Positions 16,507 to 26,880 of a stretch of DNA of 64,000 nt are shown one piece after another. Below the pieces are notes generated by a model. It was not told the origin of the DNA and searched no databases. It was given only the letters and a program-made list of their open reading frames with translations. The DNA is taken from contig CM035413.1 of NCBI GenBank assembly GCA_020310875.1, forward strand, positions 164,161,806-164,225,805, given 5' to 3'. This stretch comes from Ceratopteris richardii (lineage: Eukaryota; Streptophyta; Polypodiopsida; Polypodiales; Pteridaceae). The position numbers and the translations under genes are program-made. Numbering within the stretch: the stretch's first letter is position 1; each line of letters begins with the position of its first letter.

Positions 16507-17097
16507 GCCATCTAAATTTTTCAGACATCAAGGAGTTGAGCACACAAGAAGAAAGAGCAAGTAGGGAGCTCAAAGGTATGTATGACAAATCAATAGAGAA
16601 AATCCCTACACAAATAGTGATTTTCATCACTAAAAACCATTGTAAATATCATTTCGTATTTTTGTAGCTCCATTTTGTGCAAGCCAAGGAGTCCTTGAGC
16701 TTGAGGAGCTTTAGAAGTATCTACCTGCCAATTTTCATATTTTTTAGATCTCGTTTGAGCCCTCTAATAAGCCCTGGAACCTAATTTTTAACTAGGCCGG
16801 ACACTAGGTCTGAACAGGGCCAAAGCTAGTCAAAAACTATAAAAGGAGCTAGAGAGCTCATTTTTGAGGTTAGATTGTAATTGAAATGAACTTGTAAGAG
16901 CTTTTTGAAAGTAATCTAACAACTCCATTGCTTCTCACTCTTTGTCTTACCGTGTGTGCGCGTGTGTGTGTATGTGTGTGCATGTTTGTGTGCTTCTCAC
17001 TCACGCACTTGTGCCTCCACTTGCTCGAGGTCTTCATACCATCCTCACGTCTTCCCGGATTGACATTAAAGGAGGTGCTACTCATCACTGAGCTACA
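16404..17097 (+). repeat. Element A 3' LTR (694 bp)
   Basis: Same TG...CA ends as 284-973. Differences seen: a 4-bp insertion (CGAA near 16456) and about five substitutions, giving about 99% identity. It contains the end of ORF5, a TATA box at 16838-16847 and the TG tract near 16960-16985. It is followed by the target duplication CATAC (17098-17102). Confidence 0.97.
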
Positions 17098-17153
17098 CAT
17101 ACCTATCCATCTCTTCACAAGCAAGGTAGGGGAGACATTTCAACTCTTCCCCA

Positions 17154-17654
17154 TGCAATATATGTGGACTGTCTAATCACACAACACATGAGTGCTATAG
17201 GAACTTCAAGAACCAGAGAAGAAGAGGATTTAAAAGAGGTGGCTACTCACAATCAAGAGGAAGATTCAAACATAATCAAGGATACAACCATGGCTACAAC
17301 AACAATTACAACAACAATTATCAAGGAGGATACAAATCAAGAAAAGACTTCAACAACTATATAGAGGATCAAGAGGATTCTCTTCTCATTATGAACGTGA
17401 CTTCAAAACAAGATATGAATGATGAACACCTCTTCTATATTGACTCAGGTTGTTCAAACCATGTAGTAGGCAATGTAGCTCTCCTTTTTTATCTTGAAGA
17501 GCCCAAGGGAAAGCACCAAGTGCAGATAGGTGATGATACCAAGCATTCAGTTGTCCAGGTAGGAAATGTAAAAACTTTTGATGGGAATAGAAATCTGTTG
17601 AGCAGATTTCTTTACATACATACTATCACAAAGAATTTGATGAGTGTTGGATAG
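17154..17654 (+). pseudogene. Copia gag zinc knuckle and protease, first copy
   Basis: The knuckle CNICGLSNHTTHEC (CX2CX4HX4C) is encoded at 17154-17195 and is followed by an R/G/N/Y-rich region. A second piece (17391-17654) holds the copia protease motif DSGCSNHVVGN, whose Asp is the catalytic residue, then a protease core ending ITKNLMSVG. The two pieces are in different frames. It is the first half of a tandem duplication; copy 2 follows 557 bp later. Confidence 0.8.
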
Positions 17655-18314
17655 ATAGTGGAAAAGTGTTCGCAGATTAGGTTCAATAAATTTTAGGCTT
17701 TTGTGGAGGACCCCCCAACATGGACTCAGAAGACTTGCCAAGGGAGAGAAAACAAGTAGATTTCAAGAACCAGAGAGGAAGAGGATTTCAAAGAGGTGGC
17801 TACTCACAATCAAGAGGAAGATTCAAACATAATCAAGGATACAACCATGGCTACAACAACAATTACACAACAATTATCAAGGAGGATACAAATCAAGAAA
17901 ATACTTCAACAACTATACAGAGGATCAAGAGGATTCTCTTCTCATTATGAACATGACTTCAAAACAAGGTATGAATGATGAACACCTCTTCTATATTGAC
18001 TCAGGTTGTTCAAACCATGTAGCAGGCAATGTAGCTCTCCTTTTTTATCTTGAAGAGCCCAAGGGAAAGCACCAAGTGCAGATAGGTGATGATATCAAGC
18101 ATTTAGTTTTCCAGGTAGGAAATGTAAAAGCTTTTGATGGGAATAGAAATATGTTGAGCAGATTTCTTTACGTACCTACTATCACAAAGAATTTGATGAG
18201 TGCTGGACAGATAGTGGAAAAGTGTTTGCGGGTTAGGTTCAATAAATTTTAGGCTTTTGTGGAGGAACCCCCAACATGGATTTAGAAGAATTGCCAAGGG
18301 AGAGAAAATAAGTA
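17205..18314 (+). repeat. 557-bp tandem duplication inside copia 1
   Basis: Unit 1 (17205-17761) and unit 2 (17762 to about 18314) match closely from the R/G/N/Y-rich gag tail through the protease and into the text AAGGGAGAGAAAA. The shift is a constant 557 bp at several checkpoints (for example GGCTACTCAC at 17241 and 17798). The junction falls within a similar short sequence, AAGTAGATTT, so unequal crossing-over or slippage is likely. It cannot encode a working polyprotein. Confidence 0.9.
17947..18255 (+). pseudogene. Copia protease, second copy
   Basis: Repeats the protease of copy 1: DSGCSNHVAGN near residue 18, then LVFQVGNVKAF and ITKNLMSAG. It ends at a stop (18250-18252), after which the sequence continues in another frame into the GAG-pre-integrase region. 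The 5' part of this unit (17764-17940) repeats the gag tail. Confidence 0.8.
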
Positions 18315-18970
18315 GATTGTTTACATTTGAACTTGAGGACACTAGAAACATTGCACTTTATAATTATAAGGATCAAACTTTGTCTGACTTAGAGATATGC
18401 CACAAAAGATTAGGGCACGTTGGTGAGAGAACATTGAAGTAGATATGTAGAGATCAATGTGTACTTGGAGTACCTAATGTATCCAAGCAACATATGATCT
18501 ATAAATGTGGTGCATGTCAGTTTTGTAAATCACACAGGTTACTCTTTACAAAGAAAGGCTATATGCATGAGGATTATTTGGAACTTTTCCACACAGATGT
18601 GTGGGGACCAAGCAAGGACCCTTCAATTCTATGCTCAAGTTATTATGTGTCATTTATTGATGATTTCAGTAGGTGGACTATCTTGTATTTCATGAAACAT
18701 AAGGATGAAGTGTTCAGTTGTTTCAAGAAGTATCTTGCACTTGTGGAAAATCAAGCAGGAAAAAGCTTAAAGAGGATAAGGTAAAATGGAGGAGGTGAGT
18801 ACTTCTCCAATGAGTTTGATGCATTTTTGCAGGACAGAGGTATCATAAGGGATATCACTACTAGATATACTCCTAAGCAAATGGAGTAGCAAAGAGGAGG
18901 AAGAGATTGATTGTGGAAGCAGCTAGATCAATGCTAAATGAAAAGAAGTTGCCAAATTACTTGTGGGCAG
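18257..18970 (+). pseudogene. Copia GAG-pre-integrase and integrase fragment
   Basis: Text in order: KRLGHVGERTL (pre-integrase H motif), CGACQFCKSHR (the CX2C of the zinc finger), FHTDVWGP (first catalytic Asp), FIDDFSRWTILYF, then NGGGEYFSNEF, where the second catalytic Asp is lost next to a TAA. The third (Glu) position is replaced by stops. It ends with LPNYLWAES, which is cut short. At least four in-frame stops, so inactive. Confidence 0.85.
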
Positions 18971-19120
18971 AGAGTGTTTCTACTGCCATATGACTTGGAA
19001 GAAGAATTTCCAAGCCTCGCCAAGGAGGGGCCAAGCACAATTGAAGACATCAAATCAGATGATGACTCCATCAATTTGGAAGAATTTAAAGCATGGAAAT
19101 AAAAAGGCAAGGTCAAGATG

Positions 19121-21079
19121 AAGTGTTGTGGCCTACAAGAAGATGTGCCATGGCCAGTAACAGTAAGATAGAGAACTTTTTTATTAGTTCTCCGAAATGT
19201 TTATGGTGTGCCTATGTGAGCTTCTTTTTTGTTTATTCACTTGATGCAGTTGGGGTCGAGCTTGATTTAAGCTATGGGTAGACTCTAAAACATACAAAAG
19301 GCTACGTAACTCGATGTATTCTCAGTTTATTGCCATGTATGCCCTACACAATGACCAAATTATTTTGCTTGTATGCTACAACTCTGACGTGTAAATTGTC
19401 GCCTCTATTGTGAGTAACAGGTGATGTTACTATAGGATATGCTCTTTGTTCTTTTTAAGTTGTTCCATTATAATCGGATAAGGAGTTGAGTTACACACCA
19501 TGTCTTGCTTCTCTGCTTAAAATTCTTGACATATCTCTATATAGAATGGGGATCAGTGTGGTTGGGAGGAATATTCTTATGATGGATAAGTTTCGATGTT
19601 ATTAGGGTTCTATAACTTGTGAACACGTTTTTCGAACGAACATCTTTTCTAATGTGCCCAAGTGTGGAAATGTAGCAATCATAAGAACATGGACATATGG
19701 TGCTGGGTTGTGTGACTGCCAGAATATGGATCGTGTGTGCTTTCATTTTTCAATTTTGTTTGATAATTTTTTGTCATAATCTACCAGTGATAGGGAGCTT
19801 GAAACATAGTTGAACTCTTTGATCTCATAAATTTGACCAAGAAACATCCTTATCAGCATAACATCTTAGGCATAAATGGAGGAAGACTGAGCTCCTCTCA
19901 GATGGGGTTGGGGACATGGGGATAGCTTGTTTCGTTACTTCCCTTTGAGAAACATGATTGTGCTGGATTGAAGTAACATATGCTCTCATATGCTTCATTT
20001 GCTTAAGAAACCAATGCATTCATGATTTTTGCATTAAATGGCTTCGTGTATGAGACTACTCTATTTAGGAATGGAGATGACCACGAGATTTTGTTGACTC
20101 CTACTACCAACATTTGGAGGCTATGATACAAATGTTGTCATGTTATGTATGCACATGATTTTATAGGGGTCTCATTCTTGCAGAGTTCCACTACCTTTAT
20201 AATAGGGAAATAGCCACTTGCTGCTTCACATTCAATGGAAGAGCAACACGTGTGGAGTATGATAGGTTCATTGGTGATGGGCTTTGCCCGTCTCACCTTG
20301 CGAACAATATCGACCTTCCCCCCACACCACATAAAGGCCTCGACTTTAACATGATGTTAACATGACAGGTAAATTAAAGAATGTTTATGGCTTGGGTCCT
20401 TGTAAAAGGGGATGTAGCCTTGACTGGAAAGAATTAATGATGACCCTATCTGATAAATTCATCAGAGTTGTCCTCATGTGCGGCTAATGATTTTGATAGG
20501 ATGACTAATATATGCCGGAAATGTTTTGAACAGGCTGAGCATGATTACCATTTTTACACTATTAGGAAGCATGCCCTCCTTAGATGTTTGCTCAAATTAT
20601 CTTGTCTCTAAGCGTTACAGGCTTGAAGTCAAGATGATGGTGGCTCCTTGTCTTTGGGGTTTCCTGTTGGTCTCCCAATTTCTATGTAGAAAGCTACTAC
20701 TATTGGAAGTTAATAACTTGCTTGCTGTCTTCAGATGTTCTGTTATGGTTGTATGTGTTTACTTGTGTTTAGTGGAAAAGAAGATAATGGCATCATATGA
20801 TTGAAGTATGTGACTAAGGGGATTTTGCTATGACCCATCACAACCAAAATGGATTCCTTCCTTTCCTTTCATCATGCAATATTGTGACTAACCTATGATG
20901 CATTGATTGCTAGCTTTTGCACTTCTGCATGATATTATGGATGTTGAGGTACTTTTGAAAATACATATGTGTGCGAACATACTAATCTTGATGTTTTTTG
21001 CAAAGCCTTTTATGTCGGTCACCAGGCTCTTGAATTCCTTATTAGAACATTCAGATCGGAGCTCCTAGGACTCGATGGT
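19121..21079. other. AT-rich stretch without recognisable features
   Basis: Only short random open frames (longest about 92 codons, 20526-20804), none with a known motif. I see no LTR ends, primer sites or tandem repeats. It could be very old transposon sequence or intergenic DNA. Confidence 0.6.
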
Positions 21080-21470
21080 AACATCTTGGGATACACTTAC
21101 AACTTTATACAAGGCAAGGAATGAGGCTCATGTTGCTTACCTCCAAAAATAGTTAGAGAGTGAGCACATGAATGAAGGAGACTCCATGGACAATTTTCTG
21201 GCAAAGATCAAAGATTTGAAGGAACAATTGATTTCTGCTAATGAAGTCTTGCCTAACAATGCACTTGTGCAGATTGTTATGAATGGTCTTCCTGATTCAT
21301 ATCAGAGTTTTTCTTCTACTCTTTGTTTGATGATGAAAGGCAATCCAAATGCCTTAGCATTTGAGGAGTTACTCTCTGTTCTATTGTAGGAAGATCAATC
21401 TAAGTAGAATAGGTCCATTATGCGAGTTGCAAATCAAGCTTTCCTTGCTAGTCAGAAGTGAAAAGGTAAA
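21080..21470 (+). pseudogene. Copia 2 gag fragment
   Basis: Begins with WDTLTTLYKAR (frame near 21087), then MNEGDSMDNFLAKIKDLKEQL and IVMNGLPDSYQSF, which are classic copia gag (UBN2-type) motifs. Broken by stops near 21150, 21387 and 21405. It would have formed the virus-like particle core. Confidence 0.8.
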
Positions 21471-21550
21471 TGGAGCTCACTAGTAAATTTGCTAATTCTG
21501 TATAATCAAAGAAAGATGCTAAAGATGAAAAGAAAACAGAAAAGCAAAAA

Positions 21551-21820
21551 TTGTTTTGCAAATACTGCAAAGGAAATGATCATGTCATAAAGAGTTTTCC
21601 AAAACTGGCATCTAAAGAGGCAAGGAAGAAAGAGTTTGCAATGGTTGTTGTAGAGGCCTCTACACCCAAAACAGAGTCTGCTAATCTTGTGCATAATGAA
21701 GAATGGTCATTTACCACAGTTTGCAGTTATGACCCATCTTCTCATGAACATTGTATGTCTGTAGTAGAATCAGATGTGTGGTACTTTGATAGTGGGGCAA
21801 CCAGACATATTTCCTTGTAG
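21551..21820 (+). pseudogene. Copia 2 zinc knuckle and protease start
   Basis: Knuckle CKYCKGNDHVIKSF (CX2CX4H, with the last Cys replaced by Ser), followed 60 residues later by WYFDSGATRHIS, the copia protease active site with its Asp intact. A TAG follows at once (21818-21820), so protease is cut at its active site. Confidence 0.85.
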
Positions 21821-21873
21821 CAACTTTCTTCACTTCACTCAAGCTTGCCCCTATTGGGAATACTGTCACATGC

Positions 21874-22860
21874 ATGAAAAACTCCTCTTATCCTATCATG
21901 GGAGTTGGTAAGATCATTCTGACTACTGCTGATGGTAGTTCTTTTACATTGTCGGATGCTTTATTTATGCCAAGGATCAAGAAGAATTTGTTATCAGTTT
22001 CAGTTTTAGCCAAGATTGGCTTGATTGTGAAATTTGTTGATGATAGATGTACAATTCATGATCTCTCAAATGGCAATGTCATTATTGCTTCTGGCATTTT
22101 ATGTCGTGGGCTGTATAAGCTCATAGACTATGAAAAATCTATGAATGATTCAACATGTGCAGTACATGATTCTCATGCTTCCTCAGATGCAAAGCTCTGG
22201 CATGCACTATTTGGTCATTTGAATTTTACTAGTTTGCTATGCTTGCAGAATTCTCAAATGGTGTCCTCTTTACCCAAACTTGAGGCACCTGGAAAACATG
22301 TATGTGAAGGCTGTATTTTGGGCAAAATGCAGCATTCCTCCTTCCCAAAAGATGGTTCAGTTCAAGCTACTAAAAAATTGTAGCTTGTTCATAGCAATGT
22401 ATGTGTTCCTATGCAGAAACCTTCTTTTGGGAACTATCTTTACTTCCTGACTTTCATCGATGATTTTTCTAGGCATGCATGTGTATATCTATTGAAAGAA
22501 AAGTCTGAAGTGTTTATGTGCTTCAAACAGTTTCTGTTTTTTACTGCAACTATGCCAGCATGTAAAATGGGCACCTTCTGTTCTAATTGAGGGAGGGAAT
22601 ATATGTCTTCTGATTTTTATGCATTTCTAGCTGACCGTGGGATACAACATTACTGTACAATTCCATATGCATCTCAATAGAATGGAGTCGCTGAAAGGAA
22701 GATTAGGTCACTCATGGGGATGGTGAGGTGTATGGTCAAGAGTTAGGCTTTACCACATAGTTTCTGGCTTGAGGCTATTATGTGTGTAGCATATGTACTT
22801 AATAGGTGTGCCACTAAAGCATTGTAGTCTATCACTCCATATGAGGCTTGGCGTGGTTGT
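21874..22860 (+). pseudogene. Copia 2 GAG-pre-integrase and integrase
   Basis: The open part 21874-22383 has LFMPRIKKNLLSVS (protease end), LWHALFGHLNF and CEGCILGKMQHSSF (integrase zinc finger). After TAG 22381 the frame continues: VHSNVCVPM (first Asp changed to Asn), FIDDFSRHACVY, a damaged second Asp region before GREYMS, and NGVAERKIRSLM with the catalytic Glu. At least five stops. Confidence 0.85.
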
Positions 22861-22877
22861 AAGACATCTTTGTTGAC

Positions 22878-23527
22878 TTGCATGTTTTTGGTTGTCTGGC
22901 ATGTGCATTAGTGCCTGAAAAACAATGTAGAAAATTAGATAATAAAGCACTGAAATGTATTTTTGTTGGGTACAGTTTTGAAAGCAAAGGCTATCATCTG
23001 TATCATCCACATAATAAACACATTTTGGTTAGCTGTGATGTTGTTTTTGTGGAAGATGCTATTGAGCCATTACTTTCAGTACTAACGAGACATCAATTAG
23101 CTCCAAAGACATGTATGACACTTTGGTGTCTCTTTTTATGGGTGGATGGTCTAGTGCTAATCCTAATGATTCAACTTATCAGCCTTTATAGGTTTCATAT
23201 GATGATGTAGATCATTCCATTTTTTATGCAGATTTACATGATGCACTTGTTGATGAGAGAGCTGATATTGAGGAGGCAAAAACTATGCCAAAATGGCTGG
23301 TGTGGACTTTGCGTGATAGCAAATTAGATGCAGCTCTATCATATCATACTCATTATGGCTCTCATAGTGCTTCTTTTGCATCAAATTTCTATGCTATGGT
23401 TGGCTTTAGTCTTTGTGATGAGAATGAGCCTATTTCATTTGATGAAGCACAAAATTCTAAAAATTGGATGGTTGCTATGCAATCAAAATATGATGCTATT
23501 ATGAAAAATGGTACCAACCCTTACTAA
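22878..23527 (+). pseudogene. Copia 2 integrase end to RT start
   Basis: MHVFGCLACALVPEKQ and CIFVGYSFESKGYHLY are the standard copia integrase C-terminal motifs. After a gap with a frameshift, 23285-23527 holds ISFDEAQNSKNWMVAMQ and YDAIMKN, the start of the copia RT domain (usually followed by TW). All downstream RT is missing. Confidence 0.8.
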
Positions 23528-24179
23528 TGGAAATGAGGATGTAGAGATTTGAGAGAAAGAAAAAGACATCAATATCTATGATGAATTTGTTACTCACAAA
23601 CACAATACACTCACTGAAAGAAAAATAAATGCTAAAAGTTATCATGCATATGCTAGTCACGTTATTAGATGATTGTAAAACACATTCAATGTATGTTCAA
23701 ACCGAATATTAGTCTATTGTTTAATGTAGACCCATGAGCTTAACTGATGTACAATGTTGACATCAAGAAATAGACCCTCACCCACAAATTCTCAAATCAA
23801 GAGATGATGTTGATGGTATGGATACCTTCACCATGCAAAACACACACACACACACACACAAGAGGAATCATGCATACACACACATGCCCACACAACATGC
23901 AATCCAGCTTCATGCACAAGCAAGAAGATGCCAAGAAACTCACATAGATTATAGAAATTGAGCAAAGCAAGAAGGAGCTTATAAGTGAATGTGAGTTCAC
24001 CTTTTATAGGCCTCTTTTATAAAGTGACATTGTTCATGATGAAGCTTGCTTTTGATGTTTGGATAGCTTGCTCCTTGTTTGATTTGTTTCTTTGTATTTG
24101 ATTGTATCTAGTATCCTTTGATTGTCTCAAATTCCATGCTCTCCTGATATGACCTTATCCTTGCTTCCTTGCTTCTTTA
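23528..24179. other. Non-coding stretch with (AC)n microsatellite
   Basis: AT-rich, no recognisable coding sequence. A pure (AC)n run lies at 23840-23861, with more CACA tracts to about 23892. It might include the decayed 3' end of element H, whose family LTRs also carry CA tracts, but I could not align it. Confidence 0.5.
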
Positions 24180-24500
24180 TTCTTTGAGGCATGAGTGTTC
24201 CTTTGAGATGGTAGTCTGCTTTTGTTGTTTCTTCTTTTGTGTCGAAGCATCTACTTTTTGTGCTTGTAGAATTCTCTTAGGTATCCACGCTTGCTAGTAT
24301 TTCCTTTGTGCTTCCATTAGGTTTTTAGCTACCCATACTTGATGTTGATATGTCACTTGAGCCTTTAAAATTCTCATTTTCTTCTTATCAACAAGCCTAT
24401 TTTGTTCCATCCTCTTAGATTGTGCCTTGATTTCTTGTCGATGCCTTACTATTTAATTCTTTGGAATCCATATCTGTTTCACTTGAGTTGTTGTTTGCTT
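24180..24500 (-). pseudogene. WxPK-repeat tail, element H
   Basis: Read on the reverse strand this gives VKQIWIPKN, then HQVWVAKN and QAWIPKRILQAQK, each separated by 15-60 residues and broken by stops. This is the same repeat type as in element A (11804-12235). Spacing and flanking text otherwise differ, so the Trp-x-Pro-Lys core is the conserved part. Confidence 0.7.
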
Positions 24501-24816
24501 TAATTTTAGAATTCCTTAGTGTTTTCCTTTCTATTTCCTTAACATTCCTCACCACTTTATCACTCTTTGCCTCACCTTATCTCTCTCTTGGGATGCTTAG
24601 ATCTTGAGTGGATTCTAATGGATTTTGATGATTACAAGGAGTAGACCTCATGGCTAGAGGTATATTCAATAGAGGGACACAAGTGGAAGTAGGTTAGCTA
24701 ACAAGATTAGAACAATATTTTAGATTTTGATGATGCAAGTACTCATGCAATCAACAATGTCGTGTCTCATTCCTTGGCTTAGACAAGCTTCTTTCTTCAA
24801 GAAGACCATATACCTC

Positions 24817-25212
24817 TCATCCTTCTATCTTAGCAGATATACATCCTTGTGCTAAGTTTAGAGTGATGTCATATACATAAATCCAATCTTGTTCTAGGAT
24901 AAGCTCTTCCATTAAATCTGATCTGTCACATACTAAGAAAATATGTTGCATAGAAGCATTACCCAAATGAAGTGGTAGACTCACTTCTCTTGCAAACGTA
25001 GTGTGCTTTCCTCCTATTTTGATCATATATGCTTCTAATGGAGTGATACATGATTGCAATTTTTCTACCAAGGAGGCTCTAATTCTATTTAGGGTGTCTC
25101 CTATGTCTACAAGTGAATCTATCAATAAAAATTTTTTATCCCCCATGCATAACTTGATGTAAGGCCTTCTATCCACAAAGCTCTTTTTTGCCATCATAAT
25201 GGCTAGATACAT
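24817..25212 (-). pseudogene. Post-integrase retropepsin-like domain, element H
   Basis: 131 codons on the reverse strand: RRPYIKLCMG, LIDSLVDIGD at the place of LIDSGAATSA in element A, PLEAYMIKIGG, and ELILEQDWIYVYDI. The catalytic Gly-Ala of the DSGA motif is changed, so this copy is inactive as a protease, but the fold pattern is plain. It lies downstream of the integrase end as in elements A and B. Confidence 0.8.
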
Positions 25213-25422
25213 GGCAACTAGTATACATTGTTCACATCTAATTGGTCTCTCGTCCCGTTGTTCAATCCACTCTTTATACTTTTGTATCCTCTCTAAAGCT
25301 TCTTTTCTAGCTTCTTCATGTATTCACTCCTCTTCTTGTTTATGATTTTGAGCTCCTAATAGTCTAGCTAACATGTTTTTTGTAAATGGCTCAGTGTATT
25401 ATTTTACCTTGTATCAACTTAT

Positions 25423-25975
25423 TTAGGCTGGAAGGATATATCCACGTAATTTTGCTAGATTGATAGCACCTCCCAAATATATCCTATGGATGACAAGGGG
25501 GTTGTAGCCTCTTTTTTGAAGCTTTCTAGCATGTTGCTTCAAAGTGTACACAAGCACTAAATCTCCAATTCCTAACCCTTTATATTTTATGTGAGTATCA
25601 TAGTATGCATTTTGTCTTTGTTTAACAACATAAATGCCTCCACTGCTTGTAGGCTTGTTTCTTGTAACTTCTTGATTTGATCTAATTTCCAAGGTAGCTC
25701 ATGACCCACACTCATAGTGCTTATCCACTTGGAGAGGAGGCACTAAGAAATCTATTGATAGAATTAAGAAATCTATTGATAGAATTGCATTTTGACCATA
25801 GACATGATTGAATGGGGTAGTTTCAAGGGTTGTTTTATAATAAAATCTGAAAGCAAAAACAACATGGTGTAGCTGTTTGTACCAATATGACCTTTCTTTA
25901 TTCACTATCTTAGTCAAAATGGTGCACAAGATCTTTTTTGAACTCTCAGCTTGCCCATTGGCTTGCAGATAGATG
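25423..25975 (-). pseudogene. Integrase core end and C-terminal domain, element H
   Basis: 25699-25929 matches the part of element A after the catalytic Glu (LTKIVNKERSYWYKQLHH, YGQNAILSIDFLI, with a short internal duplication of LSIDFL). 25423-25692 gives the C-terminal domain (YDTHIKYKGLGIGDLVLVYT, KLQKRGYNPLVI). At 25930-26012 the sequence still resembles the integrase text DFLVIHKNS before the junction with element C. Confidence 0.85.
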
Positions 25976-26012
25976 CTAGGGAGAAGAATTTTTATGAATC
26001 ACCAGGAAATCA

Positions 26013-26557
26013 TTCTTTGGTTCTCGAGCAGCTAAATCAATAGCGGAGTAGAAGGGCCTAGAGATACCATAAGTTCGCTTTTGGAGGTTAAGGATGGCTA
26101 CTAGGAATTGCAACACGGATCTTTCAGGTTCGGAGCGAAAGAGAATTGCGTATTCATTTGAGGAGTATCTAGGGAATCGTTTGATCATGGTTGCCATTGG
26201 CAGATTCAGGCCATTTTCCTGACCTTGTCGAGGAAGTCGAAACGCATCAGCAAATGCCTGGAATGTGATCATGGTATGTGATGGTAGGGAGGTGATCAGC
26301 CAACTCTGCTCGTTGGCAGGTGTTTTAGCGATAGCAGCGATAATCTGAACAAAAAACGGGTGGGATTCCACTGAATGCCAAGGCAGTTCAGCGAAATTGG
26401 ATAACCCACGGGTGCACAGGAACTCTCCTACCTCGACAGGGAGTCCGTCACTGAAAGCGGCATAGTTTGCCATAGCTTCCATGGCGCACACAGTAAACGC
26501 AAGCACAAAATGCAAATGCACAGGGTATACACAGTCACACAAATCACGCAAGCACAA
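26013..26557 (-). pseudogene. Extra ORF of element C, C-terminally replaced by element H sequence
   Basis: The ATG of MEAMANYAAFSDGLPV lies near 26482; the frame is open further upstream. Text: FLCTRGLSNFAELPWHSVES, WLITSLPSHTMITFQAFADAF, MIKRFPRYSSNEYAILF. The last about 12 codons (DFLVIHKNS) belong to element H integrase. Not recognised with certainty; it resembles the extra 3' ORF proteins found downstream of integrase in some large plant gypsy elements. It has no homology that I can see to ORF4 or ORF5 of element A. Confidence 0.5.
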
Positions 26558-26559
26558 TA

Positions 26560-26880
26560 GCGATTTTCGGCGAAACAGAGAAGGTTAAGTAGATGCACTT
26601 TAGTGGGAGACAATCGAAATTATCAATCATGGCGCGACGTTGAGATGATAGCTTCATAACTTCGGTAGGCATGCATGAGTAGAGTCGATAATGCACGGCG
26701 GCTGCTTGACATAATTAGGTATCAAACGTGGATATTTACATACTTATTATTTAAGTGCGCAAAACAAAAGGAAATAAAATAAAAGAAAAGGAAAGAAAAG
26801 AGAACGCCAAAAGACGTGACCACCGTGAAACGTTTCAGTGCGAGCTAGATGTTTGTTGATACGGCCGTAGCTTCGAACCG
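26560..26880 (-). other. Element C spacer between integrase and extra ORF
   Basis: Non-coding, with a long A-rich run on the + strand (26760-26802, T/C-rich in the sense of the element) that would act as a polypyrimidine tract before the extra ORF. It could hold a splice acceptor for that ORF. Confidence 0.4.

Larger units (their letters stand above)
284..17097 (+). mobile_element. Element A: complete Athila/Tat-like Ty3/gypsy LTR retrotransposon
   Basis: A full 16.8-kb element: LTR, primer site, leader, gag-pol, two extra 3' ORFs, polypurine tract, LTR. The flanks are the direct repeat CATAC (279-283 and 17098-17102), and the join reconstructs the uninterrupted repeat X seen near 36615. The LTRs differ by about five substitutions and one 4-bp indel, so the insertion is recent. 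Domain order is gag, zinc knuckles, protease, RT, RNase H, two HHCC modules, integrase core and C-terminal domain, second protease, WxPK tail, ORF4, ORF5. It is unlikely to be autonomous: six in-frame stops lie in gag-pol and the RT active site reads YVDG. Assignment to the Athila/Tat branch rests on the tRNA-Asp-type primer site, element size and extra 3' ORFs; the exact lineage would need an RT tree. Confidence 0.95.
17125..19120 (+). mobile_element. Decayed Ty1/copia element (copia 1)
   Basis: Copia order gag zinc knuckle, protease, GAG-pre-integrase, integrase on the + strand, full of stops and frameshifts. No LTR is recognisable. The integrase text stops near 18970 (LPNYLWAES) and jumps to a segment (about 18985-19120) resembling the integrase-RT linker of copia D at 33568-33690, so the integrase end is deleted. 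Upstream gag is missing: repeat X lies directly before the zinc knuckle. Confidence 0.85.
21080..23527 (+). mobile_element. Decayed Ty1/copia element (copia 2), gag to RT start
   Basis: Follows copia order from gag to the very first part of RT and then stops at 23527. No LTR recognised. It belongs to another copia family than copia 1: its protease reads WYFDSGATRHIS. Many stops. Confidence 0.85.
24180..26012 (-). mobile_element. Element H: 3' pol fragment of an Athila/Tat-like relative of element A
   Basis: Reverse strand, integrase end to WxPK tail, matching element A residue for residue in places (for example KQLHHVVFAFR against KQLHHAVWAYR). No LTR seen. Its upstream side is cut at about 26012, where it joins element C sequence in mid-integrase. 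A third, independent copy of the family, useful for showing which odd domains are conserved. Confidence 0.85.

Noticed and set aside
19121-21079. Host gene
   Set aside because: No open frame with a recognisable motif, no plausible exon series seen by eye.
23800-23900. 3' LTR of element H
   Set aside because: The CA tract alone is not enough; TATA region and TG...CA ends of the family LTR could not be aligned.
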